From assembly GCA_009667805.1 (NCBI GenBank), contig CM019071.1, positions 51,903,514 through 51,967,513 on the forward strand: DNA of 64,000 nt, read 5' to 3'. Source of the stretch: Leptobrachium leishanense. Taxonomy: Eukaryota > Chordata > Amphibia > Anura > Megophryidae. The position numbers and the translations under genes are program-made. The notes under the pieces were generated by a model. That model saw nothing but the letters and a program-made list of their open reading frames with translations. It had not been told where the DNA came from and did not search any database. The stretch's first letter is position 1. Each line of letters starts with the position of its first letter. Positions 50,656 through 61,980 of this stretch are shown in pieces.

Positions 50656-51282
50656 ACCATACTATATCAGAAACAAACAATAGGTGATAGGAGAGGCGCA
50701 ATAATACTTATCTTAAAGAATGCCGATAAGCTTCCCAGGAGATGGTCCACAGCTCCACATAAAACACTAGAAAGAACGCAGGGAATTCGGCAGGAAGGGT
50801 ATCCAGAATAATATACGGACCGATCCAAAGCTGGTCATCTGTACCGGAAACACCAATAACCGGATAAATGCCAAATAAATCAGGAAGATGGGAATTTAAA
50901 TGAATAAAATGATTTATTATAAATGAATAAAACAAATAACACCCAACGCGTTTCATCTAAAATACTTCCTCAAGGGCAATAGTAATATGCAGTATGTCAA
51001 AAAGTAAAATAATCTTATATATATTATTTTACTTTTTGACATACTGCATATTACTATTGCCCTTGAGGAAGTCTTTTAGACGAAACGCGTTGGGTGTTAT
51101 TTGTTTTATTCATTTATAATAAATCATTTTATTCATTTAAATTCCCATCTTCCTGATTTATTTGGCATTTATCCGGTTATTGGCGTTTCCGGTACAGATG
51201 ACCAGCTTTGGATCGTTCCGTATATTATTCTGGATACCCTTCCTGCCGAATTCCTTGCGTTCTTTCTACCATACTATATCAG
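50656..51282. mobile_element. Large foldback insertion with 15-bp target duplication (Penelope-like candidate)
   Basis: Direct repeats ACCATACTATATCAG (50656-50670 and 51268-51282) flank it. Arms 50768-51013 and 51023-51268 are near-perfect reverse complements around a 9-base spacer. In the right arm CTTGAGGAAGTC, TTTTA, then GACGAAACG (51062-51087) fits a hammerhead-like fold differing from the core consensus at one position. The left arm repeats it in reverse. Confidence 0.7.
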
Positions 51283-51687
51283 CATGAAAGAGACTAAACG
51301 GATGGACCCAAAAAATAGACAGAAGAATAGTTTCAGATTTCTGAGTAAGGTGTTTTAATAGACCGTTATGGTATTGCAAATCTGGTTAAAGTAAATCAAC
51401 ATGAGTTAGTAATCACCCAAAGGTGGGTAATTATCTACCATACACAGTGGGTTAATTTCATTCCTCAATAAATCCTAGCAGATTTATAGAAACCACTCCC
51501 ATTAGCGATCTTACAATTACACATTGAGATCGTCGTGGTACTATACAGGTGATTTGGTGAATCAAGGATGAAGTATTAGTACTAAAAATTTAACATAACC
51601 TTCCACCATACAGGTGAGTTATTCTACTTCCTCAAAGAGTCATAGTGGATTTAAAGGCACTGCTTTCAGGACAAACCCATCAAGTTT
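51283..51687. other. No gene seen
   Basis: Mixed DNA between the foldback and the LTR element. No supported feature. Confidence 0.3.
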
Positions 51688-53992
51688 TTGTTGTAGTTCT
51701 CAGTCAGTATAGACCTACTCTGCTGATCAGAATCAGACCTTACCTATAAATTGATTTACCTGGATCCCTATAAACCACCCTATTCCTGTTTCCACTCTCA
51801 GTTACTCCAATACCAGACAGAAACAGCTCATTCATCCTGTTCTACCCTTCCTAGTATCAGCCCCCTGCATATTGTGCTCAGGTACCCCTGCACCTACGCT
51901 GCCACCCTGGTGGCATACCCTGACAGATGATAGAGCCATATATTGACACCGCAGGGAAAGTACCCTTTCTGGATGACATTGACATTGTATACCAGGTCCT
52001 GGTGGTGACTGAGGACTTAAGGAACCTGATGGACCGCTCAAGGAACTCATCTACCGATGTGTGTGTTCCCCCTGCGAAACCTATTTACGGCCCACTCTCA
52101 CCAGAAGAACAGTCCCAGAGAAAAAATTATAATCTCTGTTTATACTGTACTGGCCCAGATCACTGGCTCGCTGACTGCCCGGTGAGAGCCCTAAGAAACA
52201 AGATCCGAGGCAGACACCTGTGTCCAACCTTACCTCAAGGAGACATAAGGCACCTAAACCTGCCCTTGTTCCAAAACCTTCACCCCTTCCCAAACCTGCC
52301 CCAGGAGACCTCCAGTGCCCAGGAGATCTGCAGACCTGAAGCCTACATCCAAACCAGCTCCCAGAAAGACCTAGGCACCTAATCCAACTCTGGTGCCTAG
52401 AAGTGCGCCCTGGTCCAAACCAGCTCCTAAGATAGTCTCAATACCTAAACCTGGCTCCAGAGACCTGCACTCCCAAGGCCTCCACCGACACCTGAACTTA
52501 TGCCCAGAAGAGTCAGGCCTGCTGAGTCTAGGGGTAGGAGGCTTCAGGAGACCAGCTTAGAAGAGGAAAAAGATTTTGCCATCCCCATAGAGACAGAACA
52601 CACTGCTCCTGATTCAGAACCTGAACTGCTTATGGACTTTGAGACCGCTGTAACTGAGGAGTCAGATATCCATATACCCATGGACATCATTACCCTTCAA
52701 ACCTAAGGTGCAACTGCCAACATCCCCAGGCAGCACCTCAGGACCCATGTTGCCTATACCCCCAAACCAGTATCCAGGTGGAAAGATTCACCAAAAGATC
52801 AAGGTCCCTACAGCATACAGGGCACCCTCTCTTTCTAGGAACCCACAAGACAGCCCAAGACTCCCCTGGTGATGTTGTCTGTGGCTCCCATTACCTCCAG
52901 CCGGCAAGATACACCATCATCTTCATTAGCTGTTCCTCGCCTGTTTCCGTGGCCAAGGACTGGGAGACTTTGGACTCCAATGAAGAATTTCTGCTGCAGA
53001 CAGCCTGGCGTCCCCAAGGGCCACCAGGTCAGCGTGCCGGTTACATCGGTACCATCACCTCGAAAGCTGCCTTCCATACCAGAAGGGCTCACTGCACTAT
53101 GGCATCCCACCGTGATCCTTGGAGAGATGTTATATCACCCAGCGATTCCTCATCTGATGGACCTGATTCAGAGTGGGACAAATTCCTGAATAGCCTACCC
53201 ACAGTAGAGGAATTATTGCTGGCGGTGAAGCAGCAGCCCAGTGATAAACTTGAGCCAGAGAGAGAACCTGAGGGAGAAGAGGAGAATCCTGTCCTGGTGC
53301 CGCCTCATAGTGTGGGCACTATTATTGCAGCCGGTCCTGTTTTCCACACCACCCAGGAGGGGAAAGCCTACAAGGCATCCAGATTTCAGACACAGAGACG
53401 CCAAAGAATAAAGTGTACTCAAGTCAGCGATCCATAACCCTATTCCACCTTCCAATGGTGCAGTGCATACCTGTCCTGTCACCCGCCGGGGTGACCCTGT
53501 ATCTCTACTGGGAACATTTATCCTGCCAGTCTACGGCCAAGACTTGGTCACCCAGAGTTCACCCCTTGAGGGGGGGTTATGTCAGGATCTGAGCCTGTCA
53601 GGAACCGTGCCTGCATCATTGCCTGCAGGTGGTCAGATACTTGAAGAGTGCTGCCCTCATTCCTTTCCAGCATCTTCACAGTTAAGAGCACACACCACAG
53701 GTTACATACCCCATGAATAAACATACCACTCCCCCTTCTGACATTGCTCCATTATTGTTGTAGCTCTTAGTCAGAATAAACCTACTCTGCTGATCAGAAA
53801 TAGACCTTTCCTATAACCTGCTTTACCTGGATCCCTATCAACCTCCCGATTCCTGGTTCCCCTCTCAGTTACGCCAATACCAATCAGTACCAGCTCATTC
53901 ATCCTGTTCCACCCTTCCTGGTATGAGCCCCCTGCATATGGGGCTCAGGCACCCCTGTACCTACGCTGTCACCCCAGTGGATTACCCTGACA
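51688..53992 (+). mobile_element. Decayed LTR retroelement (Ty3/gypsy-like), internally deleted
   Basis: Partial 5' LTR at 51688-51925 and fuller 3' LTR at 53580-53992 share CTACTCTGCTGATCAGAA, TTTACCTGGATCCCTAT and CTGCATAT...GGCTCAGG. They end in CCTGACA, and the 3' copy starts TGTCAGG, giving TG...CA borders. A purine-rich CTTGAGGGGGGG tract directly precedes the 3' LTR. Only a gag remnant is recognisable between them. No protease, reverse transcriptase or integrase is seen. Confidence 0.65.
51927..52382 (+). pseudogene. Gag-like remnant with a CCHC zinc knuckle
   Basis: A 151-codon frame contains a C-x2-C-x4-H-x4-C zinc knuckle at residues 71-84, preceded by a PLSPEEQSQRK segment. This arrangement is common in gag proteins of Ty3/gypsy elements of the Sushi type and their domesticated relatives. 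The N-terminal capsid portion is missing and the frame ends in low-complexity Pro/Gln sequence. Frames from 52500 to 53437 may be further remnants, but I cannot identify them. Confidence 0.6.
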
Positions 53993-54690
53993 GTTGCTGG
54001 ACATACGCTATATTTGATGACAACCCCACCCTTCACTTGTTCATCTCTGTTGGGTTGCTCTGGGCGAGCCACTGAATCGGTCACCATGGATCCGACCGCT
54101 TTCTTTGGCCCCAGGTCACCGGGCCATGTGGTCTCTTCCCTGGCCTCCAGTTCCCCGTGGGGTTGCTGGAATGAGCCAAGATTACCACTTATGTCCGGGC
54201 GGTCCCTCACCTTTTCCCCCCATCCTCTTTAAAAAAAAATTCTTTCTCTTTTACTTTTTCCTGCTCAGATGCCCTGTCTGTGGATTCACTGCAGACTCGG
54301 CCACCTCCAAGATACAGCTGCCCCATGTCTGATTGAGAACCCTTACCAGACCCCCCCCCTCCTTTTTATGTATTTTTTTTCTTCAATATTGTTTATTTGC
54401 GGTTTTTCTTTTGCTGTTTTAATGGATGTGCCTTTTGCTGATTTTTGCCTCCTTGTATGGCTATCGTTTATTTGTACCTATGCTAAACTCATAAATAAAG
54501 AATTATAAAAAATTTTTTTTACCTGTAACTTAAATAAAACTGGATCGCTCAAACACCCACAGGGCAATTCCTATTATCAACACCAAATAAAAAGTAAAAA
54601 ATACAGAGAAAGGGTGTGGCGTTCTACGTAAAGTGACAATAATCATAAAAAAAACAACACTGGGCGGGTATAATTACCTCTAATGATATT
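53993..54690. other. No gene identified; possible retroposon 3' tail
   Basis: The stretch ends with ACTCATAAATAAAGAATTAT followed by an A-rich/T-rich run at 54508-54523, like a LINE 3' end. Nothing coding is recognised. Confidence 0.3.
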
Positions 54691-55116
54691 CAGGGTTATT
54701 CAGAGAGCACCGAAATGTCACCGACATTTTAATGCTCTCTCGCTCACCGCACTTTGGCGAGTTAAAGTTGCCGACCCTGCCGTGAATTTAGCATTTGCAG
54801 TAGGGTCCCTAAAGTGCAGCAAATCGACCCACCGAACAAATCTAAAAACTGCTACAAAACCGCCAAATCAATCCGAAGAAATTGCCAAAAAAAACAAATA
54901 CATCCAATGATCCGCCGAATATAGCCAACGACCCGTCGAACAGACTTTTGCCCAGCAGCCGGAAAAAGCCGAGATGCAGCAAAAAAAAACCTAACCAAAT
55001 ATTTGTCGAATTGCCTGCTTTCTGAATAGCCAAATGGCCACGAAATTGCACCGTACGGGGAAAGTCACTGTTCGGTGCAATTCAGTGGCCAGTTCGGCTC
55101 TCTATGAATAGCCCTG
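54691..55116. mobile_element. MITE with CAGGGTTATTCA ends
   Basis: Ends CAGGGTTATTCAGAGAGC and GCTCTCTATGAATAGCCCTG are a clear inverted repeat. The body is 426 bp without coding capacity and related in its termini to 23391-24751. Confidence 0.65.
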
Positions 55117-55475
55117 ATTATCTTCTGGGTATTGTTTGGGATGAAATAAGATGGGCACATATATATAAATCCCAAGAACAAGTGGTAAACCTCAGAGAGA
55201 GAAATATAAAAACAACGTAGTGTAATCCTATAATAAAAGCATAAATATTTTGGTAATAAGAGTTCATCTCACTCTCTCGATAAGGAGCCTTAGTGGGACT
55301 CGCTCTGGAATCACTTGTGGGTCATTAGATTGGCCACCCATCTGCTTTCTGACACAGGGCCACATCCAGAGTCTAGTCTTGGGAAGCAATGAAAGAAAAG
55401 GATTTATTTATTTATTTTTCTGAACATCTTTTTGTAATTTTAGTATTTTTTACGAAACTTTTGATTCCCAATTTA
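55117..55475. other. No gene seen
   Basis: AT-rich intergenic DNA with a short TTTA run at 55405-55418. Confidence 0.3.
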
Positions 55476-55479
55476 TTAA

Positions 55480-57104
55480 CCACTTCGATGCGGAGGACGC
55501 GCTGAGCGCATCCTCCGCATGGCTGCTGGTGTGCTGAGGACGCGCTGAGCGCGTCCTCACTTTGGGGTCAGCGTTCGGCCGGGTTCCGGCCGATCGCTGG
55601 CCCCCCCGGTGCGGGGTGACATCCTCGATGTCAGCCCAGCATCCGGAACTGCCGCCGGTGAAATTAGGTGTCATCGCGACAGCGCGATGACACCTAATTC
55701 AGGCACCCCCCCGCATGTGCGGAGGAGGCACCTGAAAGGGAGGGGGCGAGGTCCTTCGGACCTCTCTCCCTCCCGATCGGCGGCGTTGCGGGGGTTAACC
55801 CAGGCACCATTTGGAAGGGCACAGCCTGCTGGATCGCGAATCGGCGCTGAAAAGCGCCGGTTCGTGATCCTTTCCCAGAGCTGGCCGACATCTTGGATGT
55901 CGGCCAAGCCTCCGGGAACTCCCCCTGAGGACTGGCGTCATCGTGCATAGCACGATGACGCCAGTCCTAGAGTTAACCCCTAGCTGCCACCAACGGTGGA
56001 GATAGGGAGTTCCAATGAACTCCCTATCTCCCGATCCGTGGCAGCTAGGGGTTAAAGTTAAGGCTAGGGTCAGACGAACGCATTTTTCACGTTGCCCATG
56101 AAAAAGTACGGTCGAACGAACGTACGTATTTTTTCACGGAATACGCGATAGCGGTCATACGATGCGCTTTTTCGTCCGTGATTTTGTACGGATCCTCAAT
56201 AAAACACTTTTTGAGTCTGGACGTTATGTTGGCCGGACATTAGCAGCGTCTGACGTCTCCAAATCACACACACACGCCGCTATGCGGCCGCAGCGCACTC
56301 TGTACGTCAGTAGTAGCAGTTTGACGTTCTCGAAAAAATGCATTCGTTTGCCACTTGCGTTGCGCGGACGAACGTTCGTGCGGCCGTTCGTCGTATGTTC
56401 CCCGGCATTGGACGTCATTTGCTGCTAGTATGGCCGTGATTTCGTGCGGCTAAACGCACGTTAAAACTGCGCTAGTCTGACCCTAGCCTTAGTATGGTTG
56501 GATCGGCCAGAGCATGGTCGTTCCAACGATACCAAACACGAAAGTGAAAAAAGTTTTTTAAAAAAAATAAAAATTAATAATAAAAATATATTTAAAAAAA
56601 AAATTATAAAAAAAAAATAAACATTTTTTTTTCTTTTTTTTGGTTCGTTAATGCAGCAATATTGTTCCCATTTCAATTATAATGTGAACAATGATGCTGC
56701 ACTAACGATTTTTGTATGCGGTGCGTTTGTTAAAAATCGTGTAATTTTCCCCCAAAAAAATGTAACGAGACCCCATCTCTAATTTTTTTAACAAGCGCAC
56801 CCCATACAAAATATAACCGCAATTGCTCGCATGTTAAAATGTGAAAAAAAAACACTTTACACGTTGTAAATTATTGAAAATACATATTTTATTGCATTTT
56901 TTGTTATAATATACAGACATGACATAACGTATACATATAATAAATGACATATTATGAATCTACCGAGTCTGACGGAAAGAACGATATATAATATGTCTGA
57001 GTCATATACTAAAATAAGCCTTCAAAACACGTTTAAACATGATGAGCAAAACCGGTAAAAATGACCTCAGCACAGAGGTGTGAAAAGCCTCAGCAGCGAA
57101 AGGG
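55480..57104 (-). mobile_element. Hairpin-chain TTAA element, copy 3, with nested MITE
   Basis: Flanked by TTAA at 55476-55479 and 57105-57108. Ends CCACTTCGATGCGGAGG and, on the minus strand, CCCTTTCGCTGCTGAGG. The GC-rich hairpin half is 55480-56055, including GAGGACGCGCTGAGCGCGTC near 55536 and GACTGGCGTCATCGTG near 55930. The AT-rich half is about 56490-57104. A TTA-type MITE sits between them at 56062-56488. No protein. Confidence 0.75.
56062..56488. mobile_element. TTA-type MITE, copy D
   Basis: Ends GGCTAGGGTCAGACGAACG and AGTCTGACCCTAGCC, flanks TAA and TTA. Nested in hairpin-chain copy 3, so it inserted later than that element. Confidence 0.7.
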
Positions 57105-57108
57105 TTAA

Positions 57109-57944
57109 AAAAGCCGTATTTTTTTATTCTGTAACAGACCTTTTTATTCTTTTTTAGAGGACCTTTTTTATTATTTTCAAACATTTAAATGCATTTTTTA
57201 TTGTTTTTTTATTAGGAGACTAGGAGAATTCTTTTTTTTTTTTTGCAGTTCGGTGGAATTCACTGATGCCAATTCAGCAATTTTCACTGACGTACAATAA
57301 GCGCTTTGGAGAGCCCAATTTTCAACAAAATAATTTGCTAAATAGTGAATTTACTGCATTTTTGGTAAATTTCCGAAATTTCCGAAAAAAATGACAACTT
57401 ATTTGATATTTTATTTTTTAGTGTTAGAAAATGTTATAATGGACCTCCCTGCCCACTGTGCGATTCCATTACTCTTTAAGTAATGTCACTCACGACTCAA
57501 AAAGCAGCTGCTTCAGCTCCAGACGGGCAGCCTGTTTCTCACTCCGTCTCAGTGTCTCCTTCCGTGCGGGCAGCAGCAGCGCACCACGTCACAGCCAGGA
57601 GTAATGTGACGCCGGCCGCCTCCTCAAGGAGGAGGAATCAGGACCAGAATTCATCAGTCCTTACTCTTGCTTCTCCTGTCCGGAAGCTGAGACCAGCTCA
57701 CCGCGTCCTGCAACAAAACGGGCGACTGTGGCAGCGGATTGTGCAAGGGTTGCTTATGGACAGCCCGTGAGTGGCACTTGTATGGCTTGTATGTGGCTGC
57801 TCGTTTTTGGACACCTTGCAAATCCATGGCCAGTAATATTTTTGTCAGGGTGGGTGGGGCAATTGCCCTGTTGCCCCCCTCTGGATCCGCCCCGATCTTG
57901 TTTTGGATTTTTGGGAAATTTTGGGATATTTGCATATAATAATG
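57109..57944. other. No gene supported; contains one unexplained 95-codon frame
   Basis: Bases 57483-57770 form a frame rich in Ser, Ala and Arg (begins MSLTTQKAAASAPDG) with no domain I recognise. The nearby GTGGGGCAATTGCCCTGTTG stretch looks like a transposon remnant. I do not claim a gene. Confidence 0.3.
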
Positions 57945-58570
57945 AGATGTCTTGGGAACCCAAATCCAAGCATTAAATTAATTTATGTTTCACTAACACA
58001 CCTTAAAAGCCTGTGGGATGTGTTATACTGGATTTTGACCATTTTGTTCATTAAATATAGTTTACGTACATTCCACCATCGTAAAGCAGGAATGGAACTT
58101 TCATATTTTGGAGCACCTCAGATATCAGATTTTCGGATAAGGGATACTCCAAGAAGGTAAATCAAGCCGCTATGGTGCTTGACCGAAGACTCACGGCAGA
58201 TGTTTTGGAAAACCCTCAGTTTCTCATTACAGAAAAACAAATATCACCCCAAATAACCATGAAAAACTTCTTTGTCCCATCTTTAAGCCTTTTACTCCAA
58301 AAATCGAGTTAATTTGATAATGCATTGCAAAACATTAAAAAGCACTCATTAGTGTAACGAAATCCCATTTTCACACCTTTTGATACAGAATTAATTTACC
58401 CCTGTGGAGAAACAAAATCCACTGTCTTATCTCTCTCCACTCATCCTGGATAGAGATAAAACAAGCTGAAAATAGCAGCCCCAAACCTCACTGTAACAAA
58501 AACTTCAAACTTTACTGTAACATTCCAGTAGCCAGAGATTTGGCAGAATACAGACAGAGCTGTGGAGTAT
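57945..58570. other. Duplicated upstream DNA of gene 2 (homologous to 39595-40985)
   Basis: It aligns with the end of module 3 and with 40506-40985, without the GGCCCC element in between. It therefore records the pre-insertion state of that site and marks the left end of the gene-2 duplication unit. Gene 1's 41.0-44.4 kb portion has no counterpart here. Confidence 0.55.
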
Positions 58571-58839
58571 TGTTTGCATATTAATGCATAGATGAGCTAT
58601 GTCAGGAATGCAGCCATTCTTGTAGGCTCCTCCACAGAAGTCAGGTCATTGATGACGTTATTATTTGGAATAATATCAAGGAATTGGGTATAATATAGTA
58701 TCTCTGTGAGTGGGTGGATTTATGGCATGGAGCAGACTTGTTCTCCTGGTAGGTAAGGAGGAGGGAGTGTCCGCTTGGTGAACTATTTAAGTGCCTGGCA
58801 GAGGATTGCAAGCACATTGATCAATCAGAACCTGCCACG
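58571..58839 (+). promoter_or_regulatory. Proximal promoter and 5' UTR of gene 2
   Basis: TTTGCATATTAATGCAT (58573-58589), TGACGTTATT (58653-58662) and TATTTAAG (58784-58791) occur in the same order and spacing as in gene 1. ATG lies 56 bases past the TATA-type box. Confidence 0.55.
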
Positions 58840-61800
58840 ATGAACAGTGCCCTTGCAATCCTCCTGCTCCTGACACTCCAGATCTCTGGTGAGTTTCTTC
58901 CATTTCACGGGGACCTAATGAAAAGAATCTAATGGACTGAGGGGTAAAAGACCTCAAGAAATGGGGCTATAGTGACATTATACACAGGTGATACAGGTGG
59001 CATTTAGCTGTTACATTGTTATCTTTATAGAATGTTCAGACGTGGACGGAATTCTCATGGAGTCACCCAATCCATTTCCGTTCCAAAGGGTTCCTGTATG
59101 ATTGAGTGTCCTATAGGATTATTACTATAAAAATTAGGCAGATTCCCTTTAGTATTTCAACATAATAATGAAACTTTGTAACCCTGTTCTCCCTGCTGGG
59201 TCTGTTGGGTCACGGTTTACGAGTAGGCACTTGTTGACGTCTTCTTTAGGATGTATTTCGATTGATACTTCCAGAACTCTAAGTTATTAAGTGAACACCC
59301 TGCTTTTAATTCTCTGGATCCAGATCTGATAACAGCAAATTATCACTTTGAATCAGTTACTCACGGATGAGTATTTACATGTAGGGCAGGAAAGGAACGA
59401 GTCAACTCACCCTGGAAGGTCTTCCAAATCCAGTGGGCATTTTAGAGGTCTATCACACTGAAATTCTGAAATTCCAGGTTTCTATCACAAAGAGAGCGTC
59501 ACATAATACAGGACTGTCAAACTCACGGCCCCCCAGATGTTGATGCCTACAATTCCCAGAATACAATGACTGCAATAGATGATCAGGGAATCATCACGAG
59601 TTGTAGTTCAGAAACATCTGGGGGGCAGAGTTTGACAGCCGTGACAAAAGATGTCGTACCAAGACAAACTTCTTGTAGAGATTTATTGTTGATGTGGAAG
59701 GCAAAGTACTTATTACACCAATACTTTTAGGACCACATTGGGGTGCGTAAGGGTCCTACCCCACCAGAAATGTGATGGACTCCATTAGTAGAAAATGTCC
59801 CATCAAGTAATATGGTGTGTTTTGAAACTTCTGAAAAGTAATGCATTCTTTTTTTTTCTCTAACCCTCCACAGGAACAGTATCTCAGAATAACGCAACTA
59901 CAAGCTCAGCTTCAGCAACCACAAGTAAGCACCAAAGTAACGATTTATTGTCTACTGAGGGGGCAAAGCGGGGGCCAGTTCTTCTTGTGGGGGTGGAAGA
60001 ATAAAAACAAACATAGGTTAATAAGGGAGAAGACAGTAAAGTCATATTCTGAGCGAGGGATGTTGTTGGGTGGATTGCTAGAAGACAAAAGAACCAGGGG
60101 GGACCAGGACAAAGTAGGACAGTGGGGGGTGGGGGTGATGGAGCTTCAATGTTTCAAATCTGGCTTGTTTTAATGAAAGACAGCAGGGAGGTAGGGCGAG
60201 AGGTTGAGGTGAAGTCGGGGAGAGGGGATAACACAGTGCATTAGTGATGGGACATTGAGTGGGTTGGGGGTCATGATGAATGGAAATAGGCAATGGTGGG
60301 ATACTATATGGAAGGTCAGAGAAAAGGGAAATATTTGTGAAAAAAATGGTAATTATGCTAAAGTTGAATGGAAAGCAATAAAAAGGTGTACGATATAAAA
60401 GGAGATATGTAAAGCACAGCTGTCAAACTGGATAATCATAGTGAATTTTAGTTATATATATATAAATAAAAAAGGGAAGAAGAAAGAGGAAAATTATGGG
60501 GAGTAGAAACAGGACAAAACATAGTGACGGCAATAACCAGAAACATGTTTTGCCCTTGACATTACGAGCTCACAATGTGACACGCCTGGAGGGTTCATCA
60601 TTTTCTTGGCCACATTTCATAAAGTTAGATGTTAGCCAAACTTATTAAATGTATTTGTATTATTTACCTTTTCTACAATTGAGACACCCATGTTTTCTCC
60701 CCCCCCCCCCAATTACAGGTGATATCCCGGGCTGGGGTATCGGTCTTTTGGTCCTGGCCTGCTGCTGTGTCGCTATCTTGCTCGTGGGATGCTGTGTTAT
60801 CGTAAGTAGATCATAATAACCAGTATTTATAAAAAGTTCCAAAATTCTATTTACAACACGCTGGCAATGATACAAAATATAACCTTCCAGGGAAACAAAA
60901 CATCAGGAAGTCTATCACTGCATCAATATGTAACAAGATGTTAAGGAGCGGGTCGGGCGCTTATGACAGATAAATGATTTAGAACCAAAATGTAACAGTG
61001 ACTTACAAGATGCAAATCAAAATATAACAATGTATCAGCGGCAGAAAGATAAAAGAGAACGTTTCTATTTAATGCAAGACACTGTATTGTATGTGGTGTT
61101 TAGCAATAATAAATACAGGGTTAATTCCTCCCAATTAAGTCCTTGAGTATTATAGTTCTTGGAGAAAGAAAAGTAAAGATACAAAGAGGGTTATTCACTG
61201 CTTTTAATAATCTCATTTTGGCCCACTTTAACAATTCCATTTCACCAAAAAATACATGAAGTCGCCGAAGCAGTTATCAGACGTCGGTGAGAAGCGGCAA
61301 ATTGGCCCCCGCAAATTCCACTGAGCTGAAAAAAAAACAGGAAGTCTCCTGTCTCCTAATTGGAACTTAATTAAATTAAATAAACCAATAAATAAATATG
61401 TAGTAAATAATGTGTCTAAATAATAAAAAGTAATTAAAATGTTAAGTTAAAAAATAGAAAAAAAATAAAAAAAATTAAAATATAAAAAAGCAAAAACGCC
61501 TTTTAAGAAAATAAAAAAGGTTTTAATTAAAACAATAAATGGACTTTAATTTTTTTTAATATAAGAGGTATTCCTTTTATCACATTAAAACCTGTTAGAT
61601 TCGTTTAAACCTGTTGAATTGAAACACCAAAATCAGGTCATTTCGCCGCAATTTTGTGAATAGAGAAATTGATTGTTTTCAATGACTAGGACAGTTTCAG
61701 AGCCGCCAAAATTGCAGCAAAATGCACCGTATTTCGCTGTCAATTTGCCTGTATTTGCCGAAAATACACCTTTGCGAAGAGACGAATTGTCCCAAAATTG

Positions 61801-61980
61801 TAGTTACAGTGAAATTCATGCAATTCGGTGGTAAATTTGGAGCTTAGGGAATGCCCCTCTTTGTATTGAAGTATTAACAGGAAAGTCTTTATGTGAAAAT
61901 AAAACACTATTAATGCAATGTTGGTTTTATCTGCTTCTTTACAGATTGTTTATCAGCGGAAGCAGCAGCAGCAGTGCTGA
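58840..61980 (+). CDS. Gene 2: small mucin-like type I membrane protein, 72 aa, four coding exons
   Basis: Coding exons are 58840-58888, 59874-59924, 60719-60801 and 61945-61980, with GT/AG borders and the same phases as gene 1. Signal peptide 1-16 (MNSALAILLLLTLQIS) is followed by a very short Ser/Thr/Ala ectodomain (17-36) with one sequon at N23, ten residues shorter than in gene 1. Then comes a transmembrane helix beginning PGWGIGLLVLACCCVAILLV (37-56) and the tail VYQRKQQQQC. Five membrane cysteines (48, 49, 50, 58, 59) and C72 suggest palmitoylation or disulfide pairing. The helix start matches the MUC1 transmembrane entry more closely than gene 1 does. Function unknown; recent tandem paralog of gene 1. 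Confidence 0.65.
59031..59101 (+). other. Frameshifted counterpart of the intron-1 candidate exon (gene 2)
   Basis: Same acceptor and start (ECSDVDGILMESPNPFPF), but a one-base deletion near 59084 leads to a TGA after 23 codons. This argues against a conserved function in this copy. Confidence 0.3.
61186..61860. mobile_element. MITE in intron 3 of gene 2
   Basis: GAGGGTTATTCACTGC start and GGGAATGCCCCTC end. Counterpart of 47412-48140, somewhat shorter and diverged. Confidence 0.6.

Noticed and set aside
52778..53437. 219-codon frame inside the LTR element as a possible envelope or polymerase
   Set aside because: No recognisable motif of either, low-complexity acidic C-terminus. Kept only as unassigned internal sequence.
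57483..57770. 95-codon Ser/Ala/Arg-rich frame
   Set aside because: No domain, no paralog in the duplicated units, no splice or promoter evidence. Left as unexplained rather than called a gene.
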